Source of the DNA: Nocardioides halotolerans DSM 19273 | GTDB lineage: Bacteria > Actinomycetota > Actinomycetes > Propionibacteriales > Nocardioidaceae | Assembly: GCF_000422805.1 (NCBI RefSeq) | Contig: NZ_AUGT01000026.1 | Span: 16,013 to 80,012 of the forward strand | Length of the DNA stretch: 64,000 bases | Direction of reading: 5' to 3' | Shown: positions 24,987-35,351 of the stretch, one piece after another | How positions within the stretch are numbered: the first letter of the stretch is position 1 | Layout: the number at the start of each line of letters is the position of its first letter | Notes under the pieces: generated by a model | The model's input: only the letters and a program-made list of their open reading frames with translations | What the model was told of the DNA's origin: nothing | The model's database searches: none | Position numbers and translations under genes: made by a program

Positions 24987-25843
24987 GCGAGGACATCTCG
25001 CCGCTGCGCAGCGTCCTCTACATGCCGGGCTCCAACGACCGGGCGCTCGAGAAGGCGAAGTCGATCCCCTGCGACGGGCTCATCCTCGACCTCGAGGACG
25101 CCGTCGCCCCCGACGCCAAGCCCGCGGCGCGCGAGGCGGCATGCGCCGCGGCGGCGAGCGGCGACTACGGCAGCCGCACCGTCACCATCCGTGTCAACGG
25201 GCTCGGCACCCCGTGGCACGACGACGACCTCGTCGCGGCCGCGCAGGCCGGGCCGCACGCGGTCGTCGTGCCCAAGGTGAGCAGCGCCGCCGACGTGGAG
25301 CGGCTCGTCAGCGCGCTCGAGAAGGCCGGCGCCCCCGACCACACGACGCTGTGGGCGATGATCGAGACACCCGTCGCGATCCTCGACGCGCTGGCGATCG
25401 CCAGGGCCTCGCAGCGTCTCTCCGCGCTGGTGCTCGGCACCAACGACCTCGTCAAGGAGCTGTACGCCGCGCACGTGCCCGGCCGGGCACCGATCCTGCC
25501 GAGCCTGCACACCGCGCTGCTCGCCGGCCGGGCTGCCGGCCTGGCGGTGCTCGACGGCGTCTACAACGACGTGAAGGACACCGACGGCTTCCTGGCCGAG
25601 TGCCGGCAGGGCCGCGAGCTGGGCTTCGACGGCAAGACGCTCATCCACCCGGGCCAGGTCGAGGGGGCCAACGAGGTCTTCGCGCCCAGCGAGCAGGAGG
25701 TCGCCGACGCGCGCGAGGTGATCGATGCTTGGAACGCCGCAGGAGGCAGCGGGGTCGTCACCGTCAACGGCCGGATGATCGAGGCGCTCCACGTCGAGTC
25801 GGCCCAGCGCGTCCTCGAGCTCGATGCCGCGGTCGGCAGGTAG
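24983..25843 (+). CDS. HpcH/HpaI aldolase/citrate lyase family protein (CitE-like)
   Basis: A 286-residue CitE-like lyase. It has LRSVLYMPGSNDRALEKAKSIPCDGLILDLEDAV (start of barrel and metal-binding Glu-Asp), VTIRVNGLGTPWHDDDL, VVVPKVSS, LWAMIETPVAILDA and FDGKTLIHPGQVEGANEVFAPS. Stand-alone CitE-like proteins in actinobacteria include citramalyl-CoA or malyl-CoA lyases and thioesterases. The GTG start overlaps the preceding lyase gene (GTGA). The two homologues may act on related acyl-CoA esters or as a complex, which is inference. The proteins are clearly homologous but differ in length by about 80 residues. Confidence 0.85.
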   Translation: MSEDISPLRSVLYMPGSNDRALEKAKSIPCDGLILDLEDAVAPDAKPAAREAACAAAASGDYGSRTVTIRVNGLGTPWHDDDLVAAAQAGPHAVVVPKVSSAADVERLVSALEKAGAPDHTTLWAMIETPVAILDALAIARASQRLSALVLGTNDLVKELYAAHVPGRAPILPSLHTALLAGRAAGLAVLDGVYNDVKDTDGFLAECRQGRELGFDGKTLIHPGQVEGANEVFAPSEQEVADAREVIDAWNAAGGSGVVTVNGRMIEALHVESAQRVLELDAAVGR

Positions 25844-25898
25844 CAGCCGTCGTGCGACCGGAGGTTTCCCGCCCGGCCCGGTGGGGCAGGTTCGGCAG

Positions 25899-27011
25899 GT
25901 GACTCTCCCCCGTTCCGTCCGCGTCGTCGCGGCCTCCCTCGTCCTCGGCCTCGCCGCCGCCCTCCTCGTCGCCGTCTCGCCGTCGCCCGCCCTCGCCGGC
26001 CTCGGGCACCACGGCCAGCACGACAAGAAGCGCAAGAAGGGCAAGGTGGTCTGGGACTCGACCTCGTTCTACGCCGGCTCCGGAGCCGTCGCCGCCCACG
26101 GCAAGGTGCCCGGCGGCAAGAAGAAGGTGAAGCTGCAGGTCAAGCTGCCCGGTGGCTGGCACACCTTCGCGAGCACCAAGAGCAGCCGCAAGGGCACGTT
26201 CTCCATTGCCGGCACCCTCAACTGGTACGGCAGCCACAAGGTGCGCGTCTCCACGTCGGGCCGCCACCGCTTCAACCGCAGCACCAAGGTCAACGTCTTC
26301 TACACCTACGCACCGCGCGGCAACCCCGCCGACCACGTCTTCCTCAACCACCAGGGCGTCCGCTACTCGTTCAACCCCTGCAAGACGGTGCGCTACGCCG
26401 TCAACGGTGACGACGTCGGCCCGTTCGGCGTGCTGTTCGCGCAGATGGTGATGGCGCAGACGTCGATGGCCACCGGCATCCCGGTCAGGTACGTCGGCCT
26501 CTCCCACCAGATCCCGTTCCAGACCGACGAGACGAGGCTGCCGGGCAACCAGGACCTGCTGATCGCCTTCGCCGACGAGACCGAGATGCCCGACTTCGTC
26601 ACGCGCTCGGCGCTCGGGTTCGGCGGCCCGGTCCAGCTGAGGCCCGCGCGCGACGGCCGCCACCGCCGGGTGTGGGAGGCGACGCAGTCGGCGGTCGTCT
26701 TCGACACCAACAAGTGGTACGGCACCGACCTCGAGCAGGCCTTCGTGGGCAAGAAGCCGCTCTGGGGCGAGGTCATGCTCCACGAGTTCGGTCACGCGTT
26801 CGGCCTCGACCACTCCAACGGCCCCGACCAGATCATGTACTGGCAGGCCGGCAACGGCGTCTACCCCGACGGCTACTTCCGCGCCCTCTACGGCGCCGGC
26901 GACCTCGCCGGCCTGGCGACCGACGGCCTCGGGCAGGGCTGCTTCCGGCGGGTCACCCGGTTCCGCGACGGCGCCCCGGCGCGCATCGCGGCACCGCGCC
27001 CGCTGCCGTAG
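25899..27011 (+). CDS. Secreted zinc metalloprotease (metzincin-like) with N-terminal beta-sandwich region
   Basis: A 370-residue exported protein. The signal peptide is clear: basic TLPRSVR, a hydrophobic stretch of about 20 residues and an ALA site before GLGHHGQH. A Lys-rich segment (DKKRKKGK) and a beta-rich region (about residues 45-130, with VKLQVKLPGGWHTFASTKSSRKGTFSI) resemble bacterial Ig-like surface domains. The catalytic domain has HEFGHAFGLDH, a full HExxHxxGxxH zinc site, and IMYW shortly after as a plausible Met-turn. It most likely cleaves extracellular proteins. The GTG at 25899 puts the signal peptide at the start. Confidence 0.85.
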   Translation: MTLPRSVRVVAASLVLGLAAALLVAVSPSPALAGLGHHGQHDKKRKKGKVVWDSTSFYAGSGAVAAHGKVPGGKKKVKLQVKLPGGWHTFASTKSSRKGTFSIAGTLNWYGSHKVRVSTSGRHRFNRSTKVNVFYTYAPRGNPADHVFLNHQGVRYSFNPCKTVRYAVNGDDVGPFGVLFAQMVMAQTSMATGIPVRYVGLSHQIPFQTDETRLPGNQDLLIAFADETEMPDFVTRSALGFGGPVQLRPARDGRHRRVWEATQSAVVFDTNKWYGTDLEQAFVGKKPLWGEVMLHEFGHAFGLDHSNGPDQIMYWQAGNGVYPDGYFRALYGAGDLAGLATDGLGQGCFRRVTRFRDGAPARIAAPRPLP

Positions 27012-27017
27012 CCCTCA

Positions 27018-27031
27018 GCGGCGTACGCCGC
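27018..27031. terminator. Possible bidirectional hairpin between convergent protease genes
   Basis: GCGGCGTACGCCGC is a perfect 14-bp palindrome in the 43-bp gap between the stops of the convergent metzincin and M48 genes. There is no T-run. A terminator role is suggested by position only. Confidence 0.35.
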
Positions 27032-27054
27032 GACCGGGTCTGGACGCCCTTCGC

Positions 27055-28071
27055 TCAGTCCCGGTTGCGGCGCAGCTGTTCGTCGAGCCAGAGCTTGGCG
27101 CCGCCGGCCACCCCGGCCAGGTCGTGCACCAGCTTGCCGAGCGCGTCCTGCGAGGAGCGGAACGCCTCGGAGTAGGAGTCGGCCGCCTCCTTCGCCGCCT
27201 CCGAGATCCTTGCGTCGCCGTCACCGTCGCGGCGCGGGTAGTCGCCGCCGAGGATCGCGGTGTACTCCCCCGACTCCACCCAGCGCCGCTGCTCGGCGGC
27301 CCGGACGACGGCGTAGGGGTGGGAGCGGCCCTCGACCAGCAGCAGCTTGAGCACCGAGTCGCGGATGTCGTCGGCCTCGAGGTACTCCGCCCCTTGGGCG
27401 AAGAAGGCCGTCTGGTCGAGCTCCGAGAGGTCACCTGACCCGCTGGCGAGCTTCATGTGCACCCGGTAGGCGACCGCAGGGTCCTGGGTGGCGAGCAGCC
27501 CGGCGCGGTCCGCGGAGAGCTCCGACTTGCGAGACCACTCGGTGAGGGCGGCGACGATCATCCGGAAGCCGATCCCGCCGATCGGGATGGATCGCCAGAA
27601 GCCGGTCACGCTGCCCAGCCACATCAGCAGGGTGCGGTAGACGGCGTGACCGCTCAGCGCATGCCCGAGCTCGTGGGCCACGATGTAGCGCATCTCCTCC
27701 TCGTCGAGGAGGTCGAGCAGGGCGGAGTTGATCACGATGATCGGCCTGTCCATGCCGATGCAGAAGGCGTTGGTGAAGGGGCTGTTGCGCACGTAGAGCT
27801 CGGGGAGCTCCTCGGCGTCGAGCACCCGGCCCACCTCGGCCAGCAACCGACTCAGCCCCGCGAACTGCCGGTCGTCGACGCGGATCGCACCCCCGAGGTA
27901 GTCGAGCCGGATCCGGCGCTCCTTGATGAAGCCCGAGAGCCCCTTGAGGATCGTGTCGAAGCCCCTCAGCTTGCGCAGCGCGACGAGCGCTCCGCGGTCT
28001 GCGGGGTGCTCCCACGCCCGCGAGCTGATGCCGGTCAGGGTCACCCGGGGCCGGGTCGGAGTGCTCGTCAC
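27055..28071 (-). CDS. M48 family metallopeptidase
   Basis: A 338-residue peptidase with HELGHALSGH (HExxH at residues 133-137) and a downstream SRKSELSADRAGLL that should provide the third zinc ligand Glu. NSPFTNAFCIGMDRPIIVINSALLDLLDEEEMRYIVAHELGH is the usual M48 run-up. Hydrophobic segments around the zinc site (MWLGSVTGFWRSIPIGGIGF) suggest membrane association, as in HtpX, but there are fewer membrane helices than HtpX has. It may take part in membrane protein quality control. The start is a GTG at 28071. Confidence 0.85.
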   Translation of the reverse strand: MTSTPTRPRVTLTGISSRAWEHPADRGALVALRKLRGFDTILKGLSGFIKERRIRLDYLGGAIRVDDRQFAGLSRLLAEVGRVLDAEELPELYVRNSPFTNAFCIGMDRPIIVINSALLDLLDEEEMRYIVAHELGHALSGHAVYRTLLMWLGSVTGFWRSIPIGGIGFRMIVAALTEWSRKSELSADRAGLLATQDPAVAYRVHMKLASGSGDLSELDQTAFFAQGAEYLEADDIRDSVLKLLLVEGRSHPYAVVRAAEQRRWVESGEYTAILGGDYPRRDGDGDARISEAAKEAADSYSEAFRSSQDALGKLVHDLAGVAGGAKLWLDEQLRRNRD

Positions 28072-28080
28072 GTGCTCAGA

Positions 28081-28656
28081 CTAGGCAGACGGGGGTGGTT
28101 CCCACCCCGGATCGCGACCGATGAACCCCAGCATCCTCGACTGTGCATCAGCGTCCTCCGGTACGTCGACGGGCGGCCCGTACTGACCGCTCTGACGCAT
28201 CACGTCGGCGATGGGCTCCATCCCGGCCAGCATGGTCGCGCAGCGCTCCGGGTCGAGGGTGTCGTCCTGGCCGGTGGCCCGGGCGAGGTCCCAGGTGTGC
28301 ATGAACACGTCGGCGGTGAAGAACTGCGAGACCGCCTGCGGCAGCGGCACCGAGCCGAGGTGCGGGTTGGTGAGCGACCGGCCGGACGAGCCGGGGTCGT
28401 CGAGCAGCGCCTGCACCTCGGACTGCAGGTGACGCCACGCCCCCGCGGGGTCCCCGTCCACCGACGGCCCGGGCGGCAGCGCGACCCCGGCGCCGGAGGA
28501 GAGGAACGCCGGGAACCACTCGACGAGGTGGCGGACGACATCGCGTGCCGTCCACTCCGCCACCGGTGACGGGTCGTCCCACTGGTCGGGGCGCAAGCCG
28601 GCGGCGACCGCGCCGAACCGGCCGCCGATCTCACGGAACTCCTGCGCGGGGGTCAT
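28081..28656 (-). CDS. TIGR03086-type DinB/mycothiol-dependent maleylpyruvate isomerase-like protein
   Basis: A 191-residue four-helix-bundle protein. The opening REIGGRFGAVAAGLRPDQWDDPSPVAEWTARDVVRHLVEWFPAFL contains the family's W-T-x-R-D-V-x-x-H-L motif with the first metal His. FMHTWDLARATGQDDTLDPE supplies the second (H-x-W-D-L-A-x-A-T-G). Relatives bind a divalent metal, and some use mycothiol for transfer or isomerisation reactions. The substrate is unknown. It lies between the M48 gene and a small membrane protein gene on the same strand, each separated by only a few bases. Confidence 0.85.
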   Translation of the reverse strand: MTPAQEFREIGGRFGAVAAGLRPDQWDDPSPVAEWTARDVVRHLVEWFPAFLSSGAGVALPPGPSVDGDPAGAWRHLQSEVQALLDDPGSSGRSLTNPHLGSVPLPQAVSQFFTADVFMHTWDLARATGQDDTLDPERCATMLAGMEPIADVMRQSGQYGPPVDVPEDADAQSRMLGFIGRDPGWEPPPSA

Positions 28657-28681
28657 GGCGGTCCGACCACGTCAGCCTGCC

Positions 28682-29173
28682 TCACTCATCGGAGGTGCGG
28701 GTCGGGTCGTCCATCGTCATGAACCGCCACACCAGCCCGTGGGCGACCAGCACCAGCAGGATGAGCAGGATCGCCTCCACCTGGATGCCGCGGAGGTTGA
28801 GCCGCGAGCCGATCTCCGGCGCGACCCCCGTGAGGGCGACGAGGGCGTAGAGCACCACCGCGGCGATCCGGTGCGGACGGTCGTCCACACCCGAGCGGGT
28901 GCTGTGCTGCAGCGCGCGCAGCGTCGTCACCAGGCCGACCGCCGCCACGACCACGAAGCTGACCCGCCAGAACGGCGTCGAGCCCGCCTGGCCGACCTGC
29001 GCGAAGAGCCCCATCAGCCCGGGCAGCAGGAACGAGAGGTAGACACCGCCGACCGCGGTCCGGGTCCCGGGGTCGCGCAGCCAGCGCGGGTTGGCCTGCA
29101 GCAGGCTCCACCAGAAGCCGAGCAACGCGAAGCAGGTGGCTGAGAACAGCGCGTAGAACGTGCTGACATCCAT
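28682..29173 (-). CDS. Small integral membrane protein (about four to five TM helices)
   Basis: A 163-residue protein. Hydrophobic helices are apparent at about residues 5-25 (YALFSATCFALLGFWWSLL), 40-60 (VGGVYLSFLLPGLMGLFAQV), 69-87, 103-120 and 130-150, ending in an acidic tail (MDDPTRTSDE). I do not recognise the family. It is on the same strand as the DinB-like gene, 25 bp apart, and lies 20 bp downstream of the hutU stop. No catalytic motif is visible. Confidence 0.75.
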   Translation of the reverse strand: MDVSTFYALFSATCFALLGFWWSLLQANPRWLRDPGTRTAVGGVYLSFLLPGLMGLFAQVGQAGSTPFWRVSFVVVAAVGLVTTLRALQHSTRSGVDDRPHRIAAVVLYALVALTGVAPEIGSRLNLRGIQVEAILLILLVLVAHGLVWRFMTMDDPTRTSDE

Positions 29174-29193
29174 GGGCGGAAACTACGCCCGCC

Positions 29194-30857
<1,664 letters not shown>

Positions 30858-30861
<4 letters not shown>

Positions 30862-32417
30862 GCCAGGTCTCCGATCACTTCTTCGACGGCGGTGAGGACG
30901 GCGCCCGACTCGACCAGCCGGACGGCGGCCTCGATCTCGGGCGCGAGGTGGCGGTCCGGGCCGGGGCCGTCGACGCCGTTGCTGCGCAGCAGGGCGACCA
31001 CCGCGGCGGTGGCCGGCGCCGGCTCGAGCGGCGCGCGCAGGTCGAGCGCGCGGGCGGCGGCCAGCAGCTCGACGGCGACGACGCGGGTGAGGCCGTCGAC
31101 CGAGCGGCGCAGCTTGCGGGCGGCGTTCCAGCCCATCGACACGTGGTCCTCCTGCATGGCGCTGGAGGGGATCGAGTCGACCGAGGCCGGCACCGCGAGC
31201 CGCTTCAGCTCCGAGACGATCGCGGCCTGGGTGTACTGCGCGATCATCAGCCCGCTGTCGACACCGGGGTCGCTCGCCAGGAACGGCGGCAGGTCGTGGC
31301 TGCGGGTCTTGTCGAGGAAGCGGTCCGTGCGCCGCTCGCTGATCGAGGCGACGTCGGCGGCGACGATGGCCAGGAAGTCGAGCACGTAGCCGAGCGGCGC
31401 GCCGTGGAAGTTGCCGTTGGACTCGACGCGGCCCTCCTCCACGAGCACCACGGGGTTGTCGATCGCGGACGCCAGCTCGCGCCCGGCGACCGTGGCGGCG
31501 TGCTCGACGGTGTCGCGGGCGGCGCCGTGCACCTGGGGCGAGCAGCGCAGCGAGTAGGCGTCCTGGACCCGGTGGAACTTGTCCTCGCGGTGGCTCGCCA
31601 TCACGCCGGACCCCGCGAGCACGGCCGTGAGGTTGGCGGCCGAGAGCGCCTGGCCGACCTGCGGCCGCAGCGCCTGCAGCTCCGCGGCGAAGACCCGGTC
31701 GGTGCCCATCTGCGCCTCGACGCTCATCGCGGCGGCGACGTCCGCGGTGCGCAGCAGCCGGCGGAGGTCGGCGACCGCCATGACCAGCATCCCGAGCATC
31801 CCGTCGGTGCCGTTGATGAGGGCGAGCCCCTCCTTGGCCTCGAGCTCGACCGGCGTCAGACCCGCGGCGGCGAGGGCGTCGGCGGCGGGGAGGAGGGCGC
31901 CCGAGGCGTCGCGGACCGAGCCCTCGCCCATCAGCGCAAGCGCGCAGTGGGACAGCGGCGCGAGGTCGCCCGAGCAGCCGAGCGAGCCGTACTCGTGGAC
32001 CACCGGCGTGATGCCGTGCGAGAGGAGGTCCGCGAGCAGCTGGGCGGTCTCGCGGCGTACGCCGGTGCGACCCGTGGCCAGCGTCGAGAGCCGCAGCAGC
32101 ATCAGCGCCCGCACCACCTCGCGCTCGACCTCCGGACCGGAGCCCGCGGCGTGCGAGCGCACCAGCGACCGCTGGAGCTGCGCGCGCATGTCGGTCGGGA
32201 TGTGCCGGGTCGCCAGGGCGCCGAACCCGGTCGAGATGCCGTAGGCAGGCGTCGGCGCGGCTGCGAGCTCCTCGACCACCGCACGCGCGCGGTCGATGGC
32301 GGCGAGCGCCGCCTCGCTCAGCACCACGGGTGCACCACCGCGGGCGACCGCGACGACGTCCTCGGGCGCCAGGGCGCCGACGTCGACGGTGACCGCAGCT
32401 GCACGCTCGGAAGACAT
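30858..32417 (-). CDS. hutH: Histidine ammonia-lyase
   Basis: A 519-residue homotetrameric lyase releasing ammonia from L-histidine to give urocanate, the first step of the pathway. The MIO cofactor-forming tripeptide is Cys148-Ser149-Gly150 in [15 protein letters not shown], with Cys where most family members have Ala. Other signatures are [14 protein letters not shown] (catalytic Tyr), [25 protein letters not shown] and [19 protein letters not shown] 32417 begins [14 protein letters not shown] lies only one base upstream of it, so a leaderless start is more likely than normal initiation. Hut operator 2 lies 57 bp upstream. Confidence 0.96.
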
Positions 32418-32473
32418 GCCTCCATCCAATCCCCCCGCCGGCGCCACCAGCCAGAGCCGCCCAGGCGCCTCTG

Positions 32474-32487
32474 TCTCGAATCTGAGA
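32474..32487. promoter_or_regulatory. Putative hut operator 2, upstream of hutH-hutU
   Basis: TCTCGAATCTGAGA, extended by G and C to a 16-bp inverted repeat with its mismatches in the middle, matches operator 1 at 12 of 14 bases. It lies 57 bases upstream of the hutH ATG, exactly as operator 1 does from its gene. The hairpin element B4 begins eight bases beyond it. Confidence 0.7.
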
Positions 32488-32494
32488 CCCAGGT

Positions 32495-32561
32495 GGGATA
32501 GTCCCTGACGTCTGAGCGGTGGAACCGGCGTCCCAGGGGCCCGTACGTCAGGGACTATCCC
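32495..32561. repeat. Long-arm hairpin element, family B, copy B4
   Basis: Arms GGGATAGTCCCTGACGT (32495-32511) and its exact complement (32545-32561) enclose 33 bases. It sits between the divergent hutH and MFS genes, directly beside hut operator 2. The outer 17 bases of each arm match copy B3 inside the hut amidohydrolase gene exactly. Confidence 0.9.
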
Positions 32562-32637
32562 GACCGGCCGGGCCCACGCCGTCTCGAAACCCGCGCACCG
32601 GATGGCCGGGCCGGGGCGGACGTCGTTCAATCGGGGG

Positions 32638-33834
32638 GTGACCGCCACCGCCGACCGGACCGCCGAGGTCGGCGTACGGCGGAGGTGGGCGATGCTCGGC
32701 GCGAGCACGCTCGCGCAGGCGTCGACGGCGGTGATGGTGCACGGGCCGGCGTTCCTGATCCCGGCGCTGCACGAGCAGCAGGGGCTCTCTCTCGCGCGCG
32801 CCGGGCTGGTGGCCGCGGCGCCGATGGTCGGCACGATGCTCGCGCTGGTGCCGTGGGGCGTGGTGACCGACCGGCGCGGAGAGCGCCTCTCGCTGCTGGC
32901 CGGGCTGGCGGTCTCGGTGGTGCTCGGCGCGCTCGCGGCGCTGTCCGGGTCGGTCGTCCTCCTCGCGCTCGGGCTCGGCCTGGCCGGCCTGGCGGCGGCC
33001 AGCAGCAACGTCGCGAGCGGGCGCGTGGTCGTCGGGTGGTTCCCGGCCGGGCGCCGCGGCTTGGCGATGGGCATCCGCCAGATGGCCCAGCCCGTGGGGG
33101 TCGGCGTCGCGGCGGTCTCGATGGCGGTGGTCGCCGACCGGCACGGGCCGTACGCCGCCGTGTGGGTGCCGGTGGTCGCGTGCGGCGTCGCCGCGGTGCT
33201 GGTCGCGCTGGTGGTGCTCGACCCACCGCGCCCGGCCACCGGGTCGGGGGTGGCGCACAACCCCTACCGCGCCGACCGCTACCTGCCGCGCATCCATGGG
33301 GTGTCGGTGCTGCTGGTGGTGCCGCAGTTCGTGGTGTGGACCTTCGCGCTCGTCTGGCTGGTGCAGGACCGCGGTTGGTCACCGGCCGCCGCGGGCGGCC
33401 TGGTCGCCGGCGCCCAGGTGGCCGGAGCCGTGGGGCGGATCGGCGCCGGCCAGCTCTCCGACGTCGTGGCGAGCCGGATGCGGCCGCTGCGCTGGGTGAC
33501 CGTCGCGGCCGTCGCCACGATGCTGCTGCTGGGGGCGACCGCCGGGCTCGACGCGCCCGTCGCGATCCCGCTCGTGGTGCTGGCGACCGTCGTGACGGTG
33601 GCCGACAACGGACTGGCGTTCACCGCGGTCGCCGAGCGGGCCGGACCGTTCTGGTCCGGCCGCGCCCTCGGCGTGCAGAACACCGCCCAGTTCCTCACCG
33701 CGGCCGCGGTGCCGCCCCTCGCGGGGCTGACCGTGACCTCGCTCGGCTACCCCGCGACGTTCGCGCTGGCCGCGGTCTTCCCGCTCGCCGCGCTGGCGAT
33801 GGTGCCGGTGAGGGAGGAGCGCGAGCTCTCCTGA
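32638..33834 (+). CDS. MFS transporter (12-TM)
   Basis: A 398-residue permease with 12 hydrophobic segments. WGVVTDRRGERLSLL after helix 2 is motif A, and ASGRVVVGWFPAGRRGLAMGIRQMAQPVGVGV in helices 4-5 recalls the nitrate/oxalate-type MFS branch. It lies divergent from hutH across hut operator 2, so import of histidine or urocanate is possible but is only positional inference. GTG 32638 is preferred: TTCAAT stands six bases before it, resembling the leaderless spacing of the hut genes. ATG 32602 would add 12 unrelated residues. The gene end overlaps the convergent small membrane protein gene by 88 bp. Confidence 0.85.
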   Translation: MTATADRTAEVGVRRRWAMLGASTLAQASTAVMVHGPAFLIPALHEQQGLSLARAGLVAAAPMVGTMLALVPWGVVTDRRGERLSLLAGLAVSVVLGALAALSGSVVLLALGLGLAGLAAASSNVASGRVVVGWFPAGRRGLAMGIRQMAQPVGVGVAAVSMAVVADRHGPYAAVWVPVVACGVAAVLVALVVLDPPRPATGSGVAHNPYRADRYLPRIHGVSVLLVVPQFVVWTFALVWLVQDRGWSPAAAGGLVAGAQVAGAVGRIGAGQLSDVVASRMRPLRWVTVAAVATMLLLGATAGLDAPVAIPLVVLATVVTVADNGLAFTAVAERAGPFWSGRALGVQNTAQFLTAAAVPPLAGLTVTSLGYPATFALAAVFPLAALAMVPVREERELS

Positions 33835-34136
33835 CCTTGCTCCTGACCCCGCTCCTGACGCCGCTCTCGTCGCCCGCGGCCGACCCGGTGGCCGAGCGCC
33901 ACGAGGCCGAAGCCGCCGACGAAGATCGACAGGGTCACCACGCCGTAGGCCAGCGGGAACTCCTGCCGCTCGAACGCCGCACCTGAGGACTCGTTCATCG
34001 CGTCCAGCACGAGGTAGAGGGTCTGGAAGACGAACGCCCACAGGTAGGCGACGGCGTACGTCGTGTTGGCAGCCAGCCGGCTGCTCAGGAAGAAGCCGAG
34101 CGGGAACGCGCACAGGATCGTGACGACGGCGATCAT
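33747..34136 (-). CDS. Small membrane protein, three TM helices, basic/polar tail
   Basis: A 129-residue protein. MIAVVTILCAFPLGFFLSS, NTTYAVAYLWAFVFQTLYLVLDAM and AYGVVTLSIFVGGFGLVAL are good membrane helices. The tail after residue 85 is a low-complexity RGRRERRQERGQEQGQESS stretch that overlaps the end of the convergent MFS gene. It follows a second small membrane protein gene by seven bases, suggesting a pair. The family is not recognised. The overlapping tail makes the true C-terminus doubtful. Confidence 0.6.
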   Translation of the reverse strand: MIAVVTILCAFPLGFFLSSRLAANTTYAVAYLWAFVFQTLYLVLDAMNESSGAAFERQEFPLAYGVVTLSIFVGGFGLVALGHRVGRGRRERRQERGQEQGQESSRSSLTGTIASAASGKTAASANVAG

Positions 34137-34143
34137 GGCGAGC

Positions 34144-34542
34144 TCAGTCCGTGATCGACGCGGGACGCCGGTCGGTCGAGAACATGAGCACGACCGCGAC
34201 CACGGTCAGCACGACGCTCACGCCGACGAACGCCTTGATGAACATCGGCACGTCGACGAAGAACGCCGGCAGCCCGGTGAGCGTGACGATGATGATCGCG
34301 CCGGCGGCAACGCGGAGCGCCACGCGGTTGCCGCGCCAGGCCATCACGGTCGCGACCAGGCCGATGAGACCGAGGATGCTGCCGACGACGAGGATCGCCA
34401 TCGGGGGCCCCTCCTCGCCGTCGGGTGGCGACTCGAGGACCGACGGCACGCTGGCGAGGCTGTAGAGCCCGCAGAGGACGAGCCCGACCCTCTGCTTGGT
34501 GGTGATGGCCGAGCGGTGGGCGGTGGCGGCGATGGTGCTCAT
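34144..34542 (-). CDS. Small membrane protein, four TM helices
   Basis: A 132-residue protein with hydrophobic segments at about residues 20-35, 48-66 (MAILVVGSILGLIGLVATVMAW), 75-93 (VAAGAIIIVTLTGLPAFF) and 100-120 (FIKAFVGVSVVLTVVAVVLMF). AGGAGG lies four bases before the ATG at 34542, a strong ribosome binding site that fixes the start; longer reading upstream runs into the antisense of the response regulator region. I do not recognise the family. It is probably cotranscribed with the next small membrane protein gene and divergent from the two-component pair. Confidence 0.75.
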   Translation of the reverse strand: MSTIAATAHRSAITTKQRVGLVLCGLYSLASVPSVLESPPDGEEGPPMAILVVGSILGLIGLVATVMAWRGNRVALRVAAGAIIIVTLTGLPAFFVDVPMFIKAFVGVSVVLTVVAVVLMFSTDRRPASITD

Positions 34543-34699
34543 GGTTCCTCCTGGTGGAGTCGTGGTTGACGGCTCCACGCTCGGCCCGTCCACGCCCCCT
34601 GACCCAGAGGATGCACTCCCCCTCTCCTCCCGACCAGTGCCACGACCGCGGGAACTTCTTCCCGAGCGCCCGGGGGTGCCTCGGCGCGATGATGTGCGG

Positions 34700-35350
34700 G
34701 TGCCGCCGATCCGCGTCCTGCTCGCCGACGACCACCCCGTCGTGCGTCGGGGCCTCGCCGCGCTGCTCGGCACCCTCGACGACTTCGAGGTGGTCGCCGA
34801 GGCCGAGGACGGCGAGGCCGCGGTCCGCGAGTGCCAGCTGACCCGGCCCGACGTGGTGCTGATGGACGTGCGGATGCCCGGGATCGACGGCGTCGAGGCC
34901 ACCCGCCGGATCCGCAAGGCGGTCCCCGACGCCGCCGTGCTCATGCTGACGATGTACGACGAGGACGCGACCGTGTTCACCGCGATGCAGGCCGGCGCGC
35001 GGGGCTACCTCCTCAAGGGCGCCGAGCAGGACGAGATCGCCGACGCGATCCGCGCAGTGGTCCGCGGCCAGGCGATCTTCGGCGCCGCGATCGCCTCGCG
35101 GATGCTCGAGCACTTCGCCAGCCCGCCCGGCCAGGCCGCGGCCGACGACCCGTTCCCCGAGCTGACGGCGCGGGAGAAGGAGATCCTCGAGCTCCTCGCG
35201 CACGGCCGACGCACGGCCGAGATCGCGTCGGCCCTCCACCTCTCGCCCAAGACCGTGAGCAACAACCTCACCGCGATCTTCGCCAAGCTCGAGGTGACCG
35301 ACCGGACGGCGGCCGTGATCCGGGCCCGCGAGCGCGGCCTCGGCGGCTGA
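34700..35350 (+). CDS. NarL/FixJ-type two-component response regulator
   Basis: A 216-residue regulator. The receiver domain (residues 1-120) has the acidic pair D10-D11, phosphoacceptor D56 in VVLMDVRMPG, a Thr in LMLTMYDED and K106 in RGYLLKG. The C-terminal LuxR-type helix-turn-helix reads ELTAREKEILELLAHGRRTAEIASALHLSPKTVSNNLTAIFAKLEV. It should be phosphorylated by the histidine kinase encoded one base after its stop. GTG 34700 is chosen (VPPIRVLLADD); GTG 34694 is a two-codon longer alternative. Target genes are unknown; the divergent small membrane proteins are candidates by position. Confidence 0.93.
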   Translation: MPPIRVLLADDHPVVRRGLAALLGTLDDFEVVAEAEDGEAAVRECQLTRPDVVLMDVRMPGIDGVEATRRIRKAVPDAAVLMLTMYDEDATVFTAMQAGARGYLLKGAEQDEIADAIRAVVRGQAIFGAAIASRMLEHFASPPGQAAADDPFPELTAREKEILELLAHGRRTAEIASALHLSPKTVSNNLTAIFAKLEVTDRTAAVIRARERGLGG

Positions 35351-35351
35351 C

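Noticed and set aside
33835..34000. Certain C-terminus of the small membrane protein ending at 33747
   Set aside because: The last 40 residues are low complexity and overlap the end of the MFS gene, so a shorter protein or frameshift cannot be excluded. The gene is kept at reduced confidence.
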